Assembly: GCA_003216275.1 (NCBI GenBank)
Contig: QCJC01000001.1
Location: 62,001-126,000, forward strand
Length of the DNA: 64,000 nucleotides
Direction: 5' to 3'
DNA from: Prochlorococcus sp. AG-402-P18
Lineage (GTDB): Bacteria > Cyanobacteriota > Cyanobacteriia > PCC-6307 > Cyanobiaceae
The notes beneath the pieces are model-generated. The model was not told the DNA's origin. It saw nothing but the letters and a program-made list of their open reading frames with translations, and did no database searches. The translations under genes and the position numbers were made by a program. Below, one piece after another: positions 20,668 through 28,678 of the stretch. Numbering within the stretch: the first letter of the stretch is position 1; every line of letters starts with the position of its first letter.

Positions 20668-22071
20668 ATGAGCTCTATGAAGATCCAAAAAATTTGTTGT
20701 ATTGGTGCTGGGTATGTTGGTGGTCCAACCATGTCTGTTATTGCAGATAAGTGTCCTGATTTAGAAGTTAGGGTAGTTGATATAAACAAAGAAAGAATTG
20801 CTGCATGGAATGATAAAGATCTCAACAAGTTACCAATATTTGAACCTGGATTAGATCAGATAATTTCTAGAACAAGAGGACGAAACCTTTTCTTTAGTTC
20901 CGAAATGGAAAAGTCAATCTCTGAAGCAGATATGATTTTTATATCAGTTAATACTCCAACAAAAACAAAAGGTCTTGGAGCAGGTCAAGCAAGTGACCTT
21001 AGTTGGGTAGAAGCTAGTGCAAGGCAAGTAGCTAAATTTGCAAATGGGCACACAATAGTAATAGAAAAGAGTACTCTTCCAGTTCGTACTGCACAAGCAA
21101 TAAAAGAGATACTTAAGACAACTAATAGAGAGAATCAAAAGAATGAGATTTCTAAAACTTTTTCCGTTTTATCTAATCCAGAATTTTTGGCTGAAGGTAC
21201 TGCAATAAATGATTTAGAACAGCCCGATAGAGTCTTAATAGGTGGAGAAGATCCTGACTCTGTAAGTGACTTAGTAAATATTTATTTGAACTGGGTTCCT
21301 CGCGAAAAGATAATTTGTACGAATCTATGGAGTAGTGAGCTTTCAAAATTAGCTGCTAATGCCTTTTTAGCTCAGCGTATTAGTTCCATCAATTCGATTT
21401 CAGCCTTTTGTGAAGCTACAGGTGCCAACATTCAAGAAGTTGCAAAGGCAATAGGAACAGATAAAAGAATAGGGAATAAATTCCTAAATCCAGGACCGGG
21501 CTTTGGGGGAAGTTGTTTTAAAAAGGACATATTAAATTTAGTTTATTTAAGTGAGTATTTTGGATTACCTGAGGTAGCCAATTACTGGAATCAAGTAGTT
21601 GTACTAAACACATGGCAGCAAGATAGGATTTATAAAATTGTCCTTCAAAAGCTTTTTGGTACGGTTAATGGAAAACGAATAGCAATACTTGGTTTTTCAT
21701 TTAAGGCAAATACAAATGATACGCGTGAGTCTCCTGCTATAAGGATTTCTAGTGACTTACTAGAGGAAGGTGCCGTGATATCAATTTATGATCCTAAGGT
21801 TTCATTTGAGAAAGTAAAGGAAGATTTTGAAAAACTTTCCTTTGATAATCATGGTTCCTGGCATATGGTGAATTCAATTGAAGATGCATTGAAAAATGCT
21901 GACGCGGTTTTAATTCTCACTGCATGGGAAGAATTCTTTGGACTAGATTGGAATTATTTTGCCTCTTTGATGAGAACTCCGGCTTGGGTTTTTGATACGA
22001 GATCAGTTGTTAATCGAGAAGAAATAAAAAATACAGGTCTAAACCTATGGAAATTGGGAGAAGGAAGTTGA
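20668..22071 (+). CDS. ugd: UDP-glucose 6-dehydrogenase
   Basis: This NAD-dependent enzyme oxidises UDP-glucose twice to UDP-glucuronate, a precursor for surface polysaccharides. Seen: the Rossmann motif ICCIGAGYVGGPTMSVIA, SVNTPTKTKGLGAG, EKSTLPVRTAQAI, the SNPEFLAEGTAI loop with the catalytic Glu, and GPGFGGSCFKKDI with the nucleophilic Cys. At 467 residues it is closer to the eukaryote-like, longer branch than to the short bacterial form. It follows hisS closely. A set of small unknown genes follows. Confidence 0.95.
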   Translation: MSSMKIQKICCIGAGYVGGPTMSVIADKCPDLEVRVVDINKERIAAWNDKDLNKLPIFEPGLDQIISRTRGRNLFFSSEMEKSISEADMIFISVNTPTKTKGLGAGQASDLSWVEASARQVAKFANGHTIVIEKSTLPVRTAQAIKEILKTTNRENQKNEISKTFSVLSNPEFLAEGTAINDLEQPDRVLIGGEDPDSVSDLVNIYLNWVPREKIICTNLWSSELSKLAANAFLAQRISSINSISAFCEATGANIQEVAKAIGTDKRIGNKFLNPGPGFGGSCFKKDILNLVYLSEYFGLPEVANYWNQVVVLNTWQQDRIYKIVLQKLFGTVNGKRIAILGFSFKANTNDTRESPAIRISSDLLEEGAVISIYDPKVSFEKVKEDFEKLSFDNHGSWHMVNSIEDALKNADAVLILTAWEEFFGLDWNYFASLMRTPAWVFDTRSVVNREEIKNTGLNLWKLGEGS

Positions 22072-22153
22072 AAGTGATTAATTAAAACAATTTATAACGC
22101 TATAATAAAGCTTGGTTAATAATTTAATTTTTACAAATTTATTTTCTCTACAA

Positions 22154-22357
22154 ATGTTATTTCAATTTAAATTCAAAAGAAAGAAAAATACTCAAGAAAA
22201 AAGTAAATCTAAACTTAATATGAATGATTGGATGGAATTAACTAAAGAAGAAAGACTGGAAATTGATTCTAATGAAAAGAATGAATCAATGAGAAATAAA
22301 AAGGAATTATTGAAAACTATTAGGGAAGAATATATGAAAATAAAGAATAAAAAATAA
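22154..22357 (+). CDS. Small Lys/Glu-rich hypothetical protein (67 aa)
   Basis: Unrecognised. The frame could start at a TTG at 22112, but the ATG at 22154 is preferred because the upstream part is AT-rich and hydrophobic, unlike the rest. From MLFQFKFKRKK it is very charged, with the MNDWMELTKEERLEID segment and a helical, possibly coiled-coil C-terminal half (KKELLKTIREEYMKI). No membrane segment is seen. It precedes other small genes in the approach to pcb. Confidence 0.55.
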   Translation: MLFQFKFKRKKNTQEKSKSKLNMNDWMELTKEERLEIDSNEKNESMRNKKELLKTIREEYMKIKNKK

Positions 22358-22429
22358 ACAATGGTTAATAATATTAATCGTAATTATTAGTAAATTTAAT
22401 CTAAAGAAAATAAAGAAGCAAGTCATTAA

Positions 22430-22777
22430 ATGAATTCAGAGAATTGGCCTCCAATCAAAGCTTGGACTAGTAAGTTCAGTATTAAAGGTCAAAGATATTT
22501 TGTTGCAATAAACTATGGTGGAAATCTTCGAGATAGATGGGTGATTTTGATTTCGGTACTTGATTCAAATGTAATATTAGATGTTTCTTGGATCCAATTG
22601 CTTGATCAATCTAAATGGAGTTCTGGTTGGGACGAAAATAAACCGCCATCAACTACTAGAAGCATAGATATTCCAAATGATTTAAAGATAAGTATTTATA
22701 ATCAGCCTTCTAGAGATTCCGGTTTGACTATACCGATAACTAAAGGAACGATTAGACCTTGGTTTAGCAATGGCTAA
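22430..22777 (+). CDS. Trp-rich conserved hypothetical (TIGR02450-like)
   Basis: The 115-residue protein is Trp-rich, and its order resembles the TIGR02450 'tryptophan-rich conserved hypothetical' family: an opening WTSKFSIKGQRYFV, a beta-rich middle (WVILISVLDSNVILDVSW) and a QSKWSSGWDEN signature. That family is small and uncharacterised. No catalytic motif, signal peptide or membrane helix is present. I give the family name from memory of the motif pattern, so it is a tentative match. Confidence 0.6.
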   Translation: MNSENWPPIKAWTSKFSIKGQRYFVAINYGGNLRDRWVILISVLDSNVILDVSWIQLLDQSKWSSGWDENKPPSTTRSIDIPNDLKISIYNQPSRDSGLTIPITKGTIRPWFSNG

Positions 22778-22921
22778 CTAATCTATAAATTCTAAATTCT
22801 ATATTTTATTTTTTTAATAGTTAACTAGATCTTGAAATTACTTTTCACTTATTATTTTCCTGTTGGCTACTTACTTTCCTTGTTTTTTCACGTTAAAAAA
22901 GAGTTGTCTAATTCTTAAAGG

Positions 22922-23158
22922 ATGAAAGAATCTTCAACGTGGGTTTCAGAGAAAGAAGCTAGCCAAGTTCTAAGAGTAAATCAGAAAATCTTAGAAATCT
23001 GTAGAGAAGAGGGATTCCTAAAGCCCGGTATTCATTGGAAAAGCTCTCCTGATGCTGATCATTTACCCTGGAAGCCAAAAGCTTCTTATTGCATAAGGCT
23101 ATGTAAAGCAGCTATTGAAAAGCGGAAAAATGATAATCATTACCTTTATCAATTTTAG
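22922..23158 (+). CDS. Small hypothetical protein with possible helix-turn-helix (78 aa)
   Basis: Unrecognised by name. WVSEKEASQVLRVNQKILEICREEGFL could fold as a winged or MerR/excisionase-like DNA-binding helix-turn-helix, and the 'decides a start' signal AAAGG lies 2 bases before the ATG. The second half, WKSSPDADHLPWKPKASYCIRLCKAAIEKRK, is basic. The protein lies upstream of pcb on the same strand, separated by about 590 bases. An autonomous regulator is possible but not shown. Confidence 0.6.
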   Translation: MKESSTWVSEKEASQVLRVNQKILEICREEGFLKPGIHWKSSPDADHLPWKPKASYCIRLCKAAIEKRKNDNHYLYQF

Positions 23159-23204
23159 CTTAAGGAATAAAAACCGTTATTGTTGGTTAGGAAAGTATTT
23201 CTTT

Positions 23205-23369
23205 TTAGGCTACGAGATCCTCTCCTTTGCAATCCTGTATAGACGTCTCCAATATGGGATAAAGAGAAATCATTCTTCCGTATTCTGGAGATGTTTTATA
23301 ACAATTTGCTTTTTTTCGATAATGATCTTCTGTTTCCATTTCAAGACTATTAATTCGTGTACAATCCAT
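23205..23369 (-). CDS. Possible small hypothetical protein (54 aa), not in ORF track
   Basis: On the minus strand an ATG-initiated frame of 54 codons encodes a hydrophilic peptide that begins MDCTRINSLEMETEDHYRKK and ends DCKGEDLVA. It has several charged residues and mid-frequency codons. It looks more protein-like than the overlapping plus-strand frame of the ORF track. The ribosome site is weak. It faces away from pcb. I rate it as plausible only. Confidence 0.35.
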   Translation of the reverse strand: MDCTRINSLEMETEDHYRKKANCYKTSPEYGRMISLYPILETSIQDCKGEDLVA

Positions 23370-23381
23370 GACTGCTATTGA

Positions 23382-23744
23382 AGATATTTAATTACTTAAT
23401 AGTTATAAATAAAGGGTGTAAATTGATATTTTATATTAATTACATATTTGCTTGTATTTGTATGGGTCTGATGACTTAACTAGTTTTGAATACCTGATAT
23501 ATATTTTTTTTATGTATCAAATAATTCTTTAATTAGAGATTTTTAGTGTAAAAGATTTCGTTATTTTACTTTTTACTAATCCTCGGGTCTGGTTTTTTCT
23601 ATTTGAAAAACTTAATTTTTGAAATATTTTTTCTAGTTGCATTGGATTTCAATAATAAAAAAAATTTACAGATTCTTTCTCTTAGATGAGTATTTGGTGG
23701 ATTTGCAGTAACCTCGGTTCGGTTTTGAAAAAATTGCACTTCTA
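23382..23744 (+). other. Long AT-rich leader region upstream of pcb
   Basis: No coding frame is evident here on either strand. The sequence is T-rich, with several possible -10-like hexamers and a short inverted repeat (GTAAAA / TTTTAC near 23550). A GC-richer patch (cagtaacctcggttcggttt) lies within 50 bases of the pcb start and could hold regulatory RNA structure. I cannot assign a promoter with confidence. Confidence 0.4.
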
Positions 23745-24797
23745 ATGCAGACCTATGGAAATCCAGGTGTCACCTACGGGTGGTGGGCTGGTAATTCTGG
23801 GGTCACCAACCGCTCAGGCAAATTTATTGCCGCTCATGCCGCTCATACCGGTTTGATTGCTTTCTGGGCTGGTGCCTTCACTTTATTTGAATTAGCTCGT
23901 TTTGATCCATCTGTACCAATGGGTCACCAGCCATTAATAGCGCTTCCTCATTTGGCAGCTCTTGGAATTGGTTTTGATGAAACTGGTGCTTTTGTCGGTG
24001 GTAGTGCGGTGATTTCAATTGCAGTAGTTCACTTAGTTTTATCCATGGTTTATGGAGCTGGTGGATTAATGCATTCATTGCTTTTCTCTGGCGACATGCA
24101 GGAATCTTCGGTTCCTCAGGCTAGGAAATTCAAACTTGAATGGGACAATCCAGATAACCAGACATTCATTCTCGGACACCATTTAATTTTCTTTGGTGTT
24201 GCTTGTATTTGGTTTGTTGAATGGGCAAGAATTCATGGGATCTACGACCCATCAATTGGAGCTATTCGTCAGGTTGAATACAATCTTAATCTGAGTCATA
24301 TTTGGGATCATCAGTTTGACTTCCTTACTATTGATAGCTTGGAAGACGTCATGGGAGGTCATGCATTCTTGGCTTTCTTAGAAATTACTGGTGGTGCATT
24401 CCATATCGCTACTAAGCAAGTTGGTGAATATACCAAATTCAAAGGATCTGGACTTTTATCAGCAGAGGCTATTCTTTCTTGGTCTTTAGCAGGTATTGGT
24501 TGGATGGCTGTTGTGGCAGCTTTCTGGTGTGCTCAAAATACTACTGTTTATCCTGTTGAATGGTTTGGTGAGCCTTTGGCTTTGAAGTTTGGTATTTCTC
24601 CATATTGGATCGATACTGTTGATCTTCCAAATGGCGCACATACTTCTCGTGCTTGGCTATCTAATGTTCATTATTACTTTGGATTCTTCTTTATCCAAGG
24701 TCATTTATGGCATGCTCTTAGAGCAATGGGATTCGATTTCAAACGAGTAACCAATGCTTTGAGTAATTTAGATACTGCTTCAGTATCATTAAAATAG
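23745..24797 (+). CDS. pcb: Chlorophyll a/b-binding light-harvesting protein Pcb
   Basis: This is the six-helix prochlorophyte antenna protein, a relative of IsiA and CP43 that binds divinyl chlorophylls a and b and surrounds photosystem II or I. It has MQTYGNPGVTYGWWAGNSG at the start, then hydrophobic helices with helix-embedded His ligands such as AAHAAHTGL and GHHLIFFGVA, and DSLEDVMGGHAF. The last helix has YYFGFFFIQGHLWHALRAMG. The large lumenal loop of CP43 is absent. Length 350 is family-typical. Codon use is noticeably richer in C-ending codons than neighbours, as expected for a highly expressed gene. It stands alone, with a long leader and a strong terminator. Confidence 0.97.
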   Translation: MQTYGNPGVTYGWWAGNSGVTNRSGKFIAAHAAHTGLIAFWAGAFTLFELARFDPSVPMGHQPLIALPHLAALGIGFDETGAFVGGSAVISIAVVHLVLSMVYGAGGLMHSLLFSGDMQESSVPQARKFKLEWDNPDNQTFILGHHLIFFGVACIWFVEWARIHGIYDPSIGAIRQVEYNLNLSHIWDHQFDFLTIDSLEDVMGGHAFLAFLEITGGAFHIATKQVGEYTKFKGSGLLSAEAILSWSLAGIGWMAVVAAFWCAQNTTVYPVEWFGEPLALKFGISPYWIDTVDLPNGAHTSRAWLSNVHYYFGFFFIQGHLWHALRAMGFDFKRVTNALSNLDTASVSLK

Positions 24798-24809
24798 TTA
24801 AATAAGTTT

Positions 24810-24862
24810 AACTCAATAAAAAAGCCCCACTTTCGTAGGGGCTTTTTTATTGAGTTTTTTCT
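24810..24862 (+). terminator. Strong intrinsic terminator of pcb (19-bp perfect stem)
   Basis: The arms AACTCAATAAAAAAGCCCC and GGGGCTTTTTTATTGAGTT pair perfectly over 19 bp around a 9-base loop. A T run follows. It starts 13 bases after the pcb stop. The A tract before and T tract after the GC core make it able to end transcription from either strand. This is the most stable hairpin I see in the window. Confidence 0.93.
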
Positions 24863-24892
24863 CTTTTGTTATTGTTAAATATTGGAAAATTA

Positions 24893-24932
24893 AGGATGAG
24901 TCGAAAAAGAATTAATATTGAATACTCATCCT
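24893..24932. repeat. 9-bp inverted repeat downstream of pcb terminator
   Basis: Arms AGGATGAGT and ACTCATCCT are perfect reverse complements with a 22-base AT-rich loop. The repeat lies in the 300-base non-coding gap between the pcb terminator and the GltS gene. No T run follows, so a terminator is unlikely. It may be an operator or a structured RNA. The rest of the gap holds no supported feature. Confidence 0.4.
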
Positions 24933-25160
24933 CGATTAACTTTATGAGTCCCTATATTTTTTATAATTTTTGTTATCTACAGATTTTTTTTAATCTTGTA
25001 AGAAGTTCATGGTAATTTTTAGATGCTGTGAAAATATATATTTACAATTAATCTAAAAAGTTTAAATGAGTTAATTGAGATATAATAAGAATCAATTGCT
25101 ACCTATATAATATATTAATATGAGAAATTATTTTTATTTATTTCGTTAGCTAATTAATAG

Positions 25161-26546
25161 ATGAGTGAATTACTTTCTGGTTTTGAGAGCCTATATAAAA
25201 TAAATGCAATTCCCACGTTAGTTCTTTCTCTAGGATTGCTTGGCATCATAGGTATTCTTCTAACGCTTGGAAGAAGATTAGATTCTGCTATGAAGTTGGA
25301 GAGATTTGGTATCCCAATAGCCCTATTAGTTGGTGCAATTGGTTTTTTGATTGGTCCTTATGGGCCTTTTTCATTATTACCTGAGAGAGTGCTTAATACT
25401 TGGATGCAGCTGCCAACCCCCTTGCTTACTTTGGTTTTCGCGACACTAATGCTTGGTAGGCCAATACCAAGAGTAAGTGGTTTATGGAAACCTGTAGCTT
25501 CTCAGGCTTTACTGGGGCTTCTTCTTGGTTTTGGTCAATATGTCATTGGTGGGATAATTGTTTTATCATTTTTACTTCCTTATTTAGGTGTAGATCCATT
25601 AATGGGATGCATCATTGAAGTTGGTTTTGAAGGTGGTCATGGAGCAGCGGCGATTATGGGTGAAAGTTTCACCCAATTAGGGTTCCCTGAAGGTTTAGAT
25701 CTTGGCTTTGCAATGGCAACAGTAGGGCTACTTGCCTCTACTTTGTTAGGTAGTTGCCTAGTGTTTGCAGGGAGGTCATTTGGGTGGCTTGTTCCCGTTG
25801 ATGAAGAGGTCATTAATGTTTTAGATGAATCTAATGTTGCCTCTAAACCATTTGAACAAATCAAGTTGCTTTTATGTAATTTTGCTCTGGCAGGATTAGC
25901 AGTACTAATAGGGATTTTATTGCTTTATTGTTTAAGATTATCTTCCTTATATATGGGTGATATAAGTCAACAGGTAATTCGTGCTTTTCCAGTTTTCCCC
26001 TTGGCATTGCTGGGTTCTTTCTTTATAAGATTTGTACTTGAGAGAATTGAAAAGACTAAATATATTTCATCACTTTTCCAACGCGAGATAGGAATACTTT
26101 CAACAGATTTACTTATAATCACTGCTATGGCTGGATTAAATTTACCATTATTGACAAACTATTGGTTTCCTATAAGTGTTTTAGCTTTGGGAGGATTGAC
26201 TTGGAATCTAGCAGGAATGTTGATTTTTTCAAGATTATTTTTTAGAGATGAATGGTTTGAACGAGCAATTGCTGAGTTTGGAAATTCAACAGGAGTTGCA
26301 GCTAGTGGACTCTTATTGTTGAGATTAGCTGATCCAAGAAATTCTACTAATACTTTACCTGTATTTTCTATTAAGCAATTATTTTTACAACCACTTCTTT
26401 CAGGAGGCTTGATTACTGTAATAGCACCATTATTTATTAGTAGTTTTGGCCTGAAAGGTTGGACGGAATTTTGTGGAATAATATCAGTATCTATATTTCT
26501 GATAGCGATTTATTTACAGTCGACATATACAAAGGCCTCAGTATGA
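25161..26546 (+). CDS. gltS: GltS-type sodium/glutamate symporter (ESS family)
   Basis: A polytopic membrane protein of 461 residues with about 11 hydrophobic segments. The key GltS family element is GFEGGHGAAAIMGESFTQLGF (residues ~155-175), a re-entrant loop region, followed by LGFAMATVGLLASTLLGS. The repeat form in the second half includes AEFGNSTGVAASGLLLLRLADP. Family members import glutamate with sodium. Prochlorococcus takes up amino acids in the field, so this is a sensible role, though the substrate is inferred. It starts with a normal ATG after a long gap behind pcb. Confidence 0.86.
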   Translation: MSELLSGFESLYKINAIPTLVLSLGLLGIIGILLTLGRRLDSAMKLERFGIPIALLVGAIGFLIGPYGPFSLLPERVLNTWMQLPTPLLTLVFATLMLGRPIPRVSGLWKPVASQALLGLLLGFGQYVIGGIIVLSFLLPYLGVDPLMGCIIEVGFEGGHGAAAIMGESFTQLGFPEGLDLGFAMATVGLLASTLLGSCLVFAGRSFGWLVPVDEEVINVLDESNVASKPFEQIKLLLCNFALAGLAVLIGILLLYCLRLSSLYMGDISQQVIRAFPVFPLALLGSFFIRFVLERIEKTKYISSLFQREIGILSTDLLIITAMAGLNLPLLTNYWFPISVLALGGLTWNLAGMLIFSRLFFRDEWFERAIAEFGNSTGVAASGLLLLRLADPRNSTNTLPVFSIKQLFLQPLLSGGLITVIAPLFISSFGLKGWTEFCGIISVSIFLIAIYLQSTYTKASV

Positions 26547-26615
26547 TAAGACATATATAATAGTAATTATAAATAATATATATCATTAGCTTTATTCACT
26601 TTCACTTTCTTTTGT

Positions 26616-26873
26616 ATGAATAGGCAAATCTACAAAGATATACCACCTCAAGAATTAAAAGAAAAATGGTTTAAAAGTCATCTTCTTGGTAAAGAGGTTG
26701 AATTAAGAGAACTCTATGAGTTGCCTCAGGATCAGTTGGACTTAGTAATGGCAGAGACTGCAGAGTTTAGAAGTGATATAGGAAATAGAGATAGGAATTT
26801 AGGTAAGTTTTGTACGGCTGGATATTTTTTAGAGTTATCAAGAATCATTGATAAAAGAAGAGCTACAGAGTAA
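26616..26873 (+). CDS. Small hypothetical protein (85 aa)
   Basis: Unrecognised. The 85 residues are soluble and charged, with a predicted helix-rich layout (PPQELKEKWFKSHLLGKEVELRELYELPQDQL). It carries no cysteine pair or membrane helix. It starts 70 bases after gltS on the same strand and is convergent with the GST gene. The steady coding composition suggests a real gene. No function can be proposed. Confidence 0.6.
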   Translation: MNRQIYKDIPPQELKEKWFKSHLLGKEVELRELYELPQDQLDLVMAETAEFRSDIGNRDRNLGKFCTAGYFLELSRIIDKRRATE

Positions 26874-26889
26874 TTGATTTAAATGCAAT

Positions 26890-27555
26890 TTAAAAAAAAA
26901 GTGGTTCATTTCTGTTGCACCAAGTTTTATTTTTTTTCATAACTAGAGGATAGTTTTTGTGCTCCAAGAAATAATTTAACCAATTCCTTAATAATTTGAT
27001 CTCATTATTTTCGTCAAAACTTTTGATGTCAGCTATTCTAAATTGTCTTACAAAAGGCCAGATAGCCCAATCAGCTAATGATTCTTTTTCTTCTACCAAG
27101 AAAAGTGGATTGCTCTCATTTGAAAAACTTTTTAACCTTCTATTTAATGATATAAGTATTTCCATTCCAGCCTCTTTATGAGTTTTCAGGTCTTGATAGT
27201 TGAACCTTGAGGCATATTTGAATCTGTCTAAATGATATTTAAAAATTTTGTCATTTGTTTCAATTAGACTAAAGATTTCTTGTGATTTGCTTTCTTCATT
27301 TATTCCAAGTAACCCTTTCATATTTGCTCTTTTAATAGCCCATATCATAATGTCTATGCTTTCATCAATTACTTCATTTTGAGAAGTCTCTAAGACTGGG
27401 ACAGTCGCTTTATTAGAAATTTTGATTAATTCTAATGGCTTATTTTTAAGATCGACTTCTCTAAGCACTATTTTTTGATTAGTGCTTAATAAGGCCCATC
27501 TAGCTCTTATCGCGTAGGGACATCGTCTAAAGCTATATAAAATATTGTGCTTCAT
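26890..27555 (-). CDS. Glutathione S-transferase-like protein
   Basis: The N-terminal thioredoxin fold begins ILYSFRRCPYAIRARWALL, with a single Cys (CPYA) rather than CxxC, which suits a glutathione transferase or monothiol glutaredoxin-like protein. The cis-Pro segment is KATVPVLET, then the glutathione-binding VIDESIDIMIWA. A helical C-terminal GST domain follows. The total length of 221 is typical. Cyanobacterial relatives are linked to thiol or peroxide handling, but the substrate is unknown. It is convergent with the 85-aa gene after 16 bases. Confidence 0.82.
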   Translation of the reverse strand: MKHNILYSFRRCPYAIRARWALLSTNQKIVLREVDLKNKPLELIKISNKATVPVLETSQNEVIDESIDIMIWAIKRANMKGLLGINEESKSQEIFSLIETNDKIFKYHLDRFKYASRFNYQDLKTHKEAGMEILISLNRRLKSFSNESNPLFLVEEKESLADWAIWPFVRQFRIADIKSFDENNEIKLLRNWLNYFLEHKNYPLVMKKNKTWCNRNEPLFF

Positions 27556-27741
27556 AACTTTCCTGTTAAAATCATATTGCCCTATTTTGTTAGCTATGAT
27601 TAGTAAATCCTATAAGGCTTAGAAAAAAATATGCTTTGCCAATTATATCTTTTAACCTTTTTAAAGTAATTGTATTTTGCTTTTAAACTATATTCTATCA
27701 TTTTTAGATTTATAAGCTTCATTTTTTAGATTTTATCAACC

Positions 27742-28308
27742 ATGTCAGAATTTATTTATTTAATGAAAAATGGTGATTTATATAAACTTGGATGTACAAG
27801 GAATTTGGAAAGTGAGGCTATTAAGCTGAAACCTGGCAAGATAATTTCCTCTTGTGAGGCAATTGAGCCTAAAGCTTTCGAGGCAAGACTCTTACGCCTT
27901 TATAAGAGGAAAAGAATTCCTGATACAAATTATTTCCGTTTATCTGAAAAGGAAGTTGATAGTTGCATGAAACACATAAATGGAAAAAGTAGACTACCTA
28001 AAGGTTTAAGTGACGAGTTCCAAATAGGATTAAATGGATCTTTGATATTTGCTCTTATAGCTTTATTTATATCATTTATTATTAATAGGATGCTTATATT
28101 TAGCTTATTTATATCACTTACATTTGCTTCTATTCCAATGTGGTCACTTGTCCTTCTTGGTAGTTTTGGAGGCTACGATATTGATGATCTTACACTTTTT
28201 TCCACTTTCTCCAATAGATTAAAGGGCTTTATGGTTTCAATCTCTATGGTATCTGTTGCCTATGTTTTATATAATTTCTCTGGCTTTTCACTCGATATAT
28301 TTAAATAA
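27742..28308 (+). CDS. Membrane protein with T5orf172/GIY-YIG-like N-terminal domain
   Basis: Residues 1-85 resemble the T5orf172 branch of the GIY-YIG fold: MSEFIYLMKNGDLYKLGCTRN matches the short Y...YK(I/L)GxT core and is followed by EARLLRLYKRKRIPDTNYFRLSEKE. Residues from about 100 onward hold three hydrophobic stretches (SLIFALIALFISFII, LFISLTFASIPMWSLVLLG, VSISMVSVAYVLYNFSG). So a nuclease-like domain is tethered to a membrane. The canonical GIY-YIG catalytic Glu is not obvious, and cleavage activity is doubtful. The gene stands alone on the plus strand, ahead of a perfect palindrome. Confidence 0.6.
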   Translation: MSEFIYLMKNGDLYKLGCTRNLESEAIKLKPGKIISSCEAIEPKAFEARLLRLYKRKRIPDTNYFRLSEKEVDSCMKHINGKSRLPKGLSDEFQIGLNGSLIFALIALFISFIINRMLIFSLFISLTFASIPMWSLVLLGSFGGYDIDDLTLFSTFSNRLKGFMVSISMVSVAYVLYNFSGFSLDIFK

Positions 28309-28356
28309 TTAGAAAATGTATATTTAAATATATATCTGACTTGATTCAGCTTGTCT

Positions 28357-28386
28357 TTAATTGGTTTATAGCTATAAACCAATTAA
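28357..28386. promoter_or_regulatory. Perfect 30-bp palindrome
   Basis: Two 15-base arms (TTAATTGGTTTATAG and its exact reverse complement) meet with no spacer. It lies 49 bases after the T5orf172-like gene and 21 bases before an 84-residue membrane-protein gene. It could be a dimer operator, a cruciform-prone site or an AT-rich terminator stem with a small loop. No T run follows, so a terminator is weaker as an explanation. Confidence 0.6.
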
Positions 28387-28407
28387 CTGCTAATAATTTT
28401 AGCTGGC

Positions 28408-28662
28408 ATGAACATTTCTGATTATCTTCAATTCCTAGAACCAATACAAGATCAGCTTAATAAAGTTTACTCTATAGCATCCCTAGCACTTACTGTATTG
28501 ATAGTGTTATGGTTATTTAATTTTATTGTTGGCTTAATACAAAGAACATATTCAGTAGGGAAGGCGATAGGTAGTTTCTATCGGAATTATTTTCATAAGT
28601 ATATAAGAAAAGCGATAATAGGTATACTTAATATATTCAAAAAGCCCAAAAATGCAGTCTGA
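28408..28662 (+). CDS. Small membrane protein (84 aa)
   Basis: Unrecognised. A hydrophobic helix at about residues 19-42 (VYSIASLALTVLIVLWLFNFIVGL) is followed by a basic C-terminus (YRNYFHKYIRKAIIGILNIFKKPK), so the tail probably lies in the cytoplasm or on the membrane surface. It starts from an ATG after the 30-bp palindrome and is convergent with an SDR gene 16 bases later. Small basic single-pass proteins are common in Prochlorococcus. No role can be assigned. Confidence 0.6.
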   Translation: MNISDYLQFLEPIQDQLNKVYSIASLALTVLIVLWLFNFIVGLIQRTYSVGKAIGSFYRNYFHKYIRKAIIGILNIFKKPKNAV

Positions 28663-28678
28663 TAATTAATTATAAAGT

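Noticed and set aside
23115-23381. 88-residue plus-strand ORF overlapping the 78-residue gene
   Set aside because: Its start lies inside the preceding gene, the sequence is aromatic and irregular, and the minus-strand frame in the same place looks more like a protein.
24896-25015. Frame of about 39 codons (MSRKRINIEYSSS...) after the pcb terminator
   Set aside because: It begins inside an inverted repeat, is rich in Phe, Tyr and Ser, and has no ribosome site. Chance is the simpler reading.
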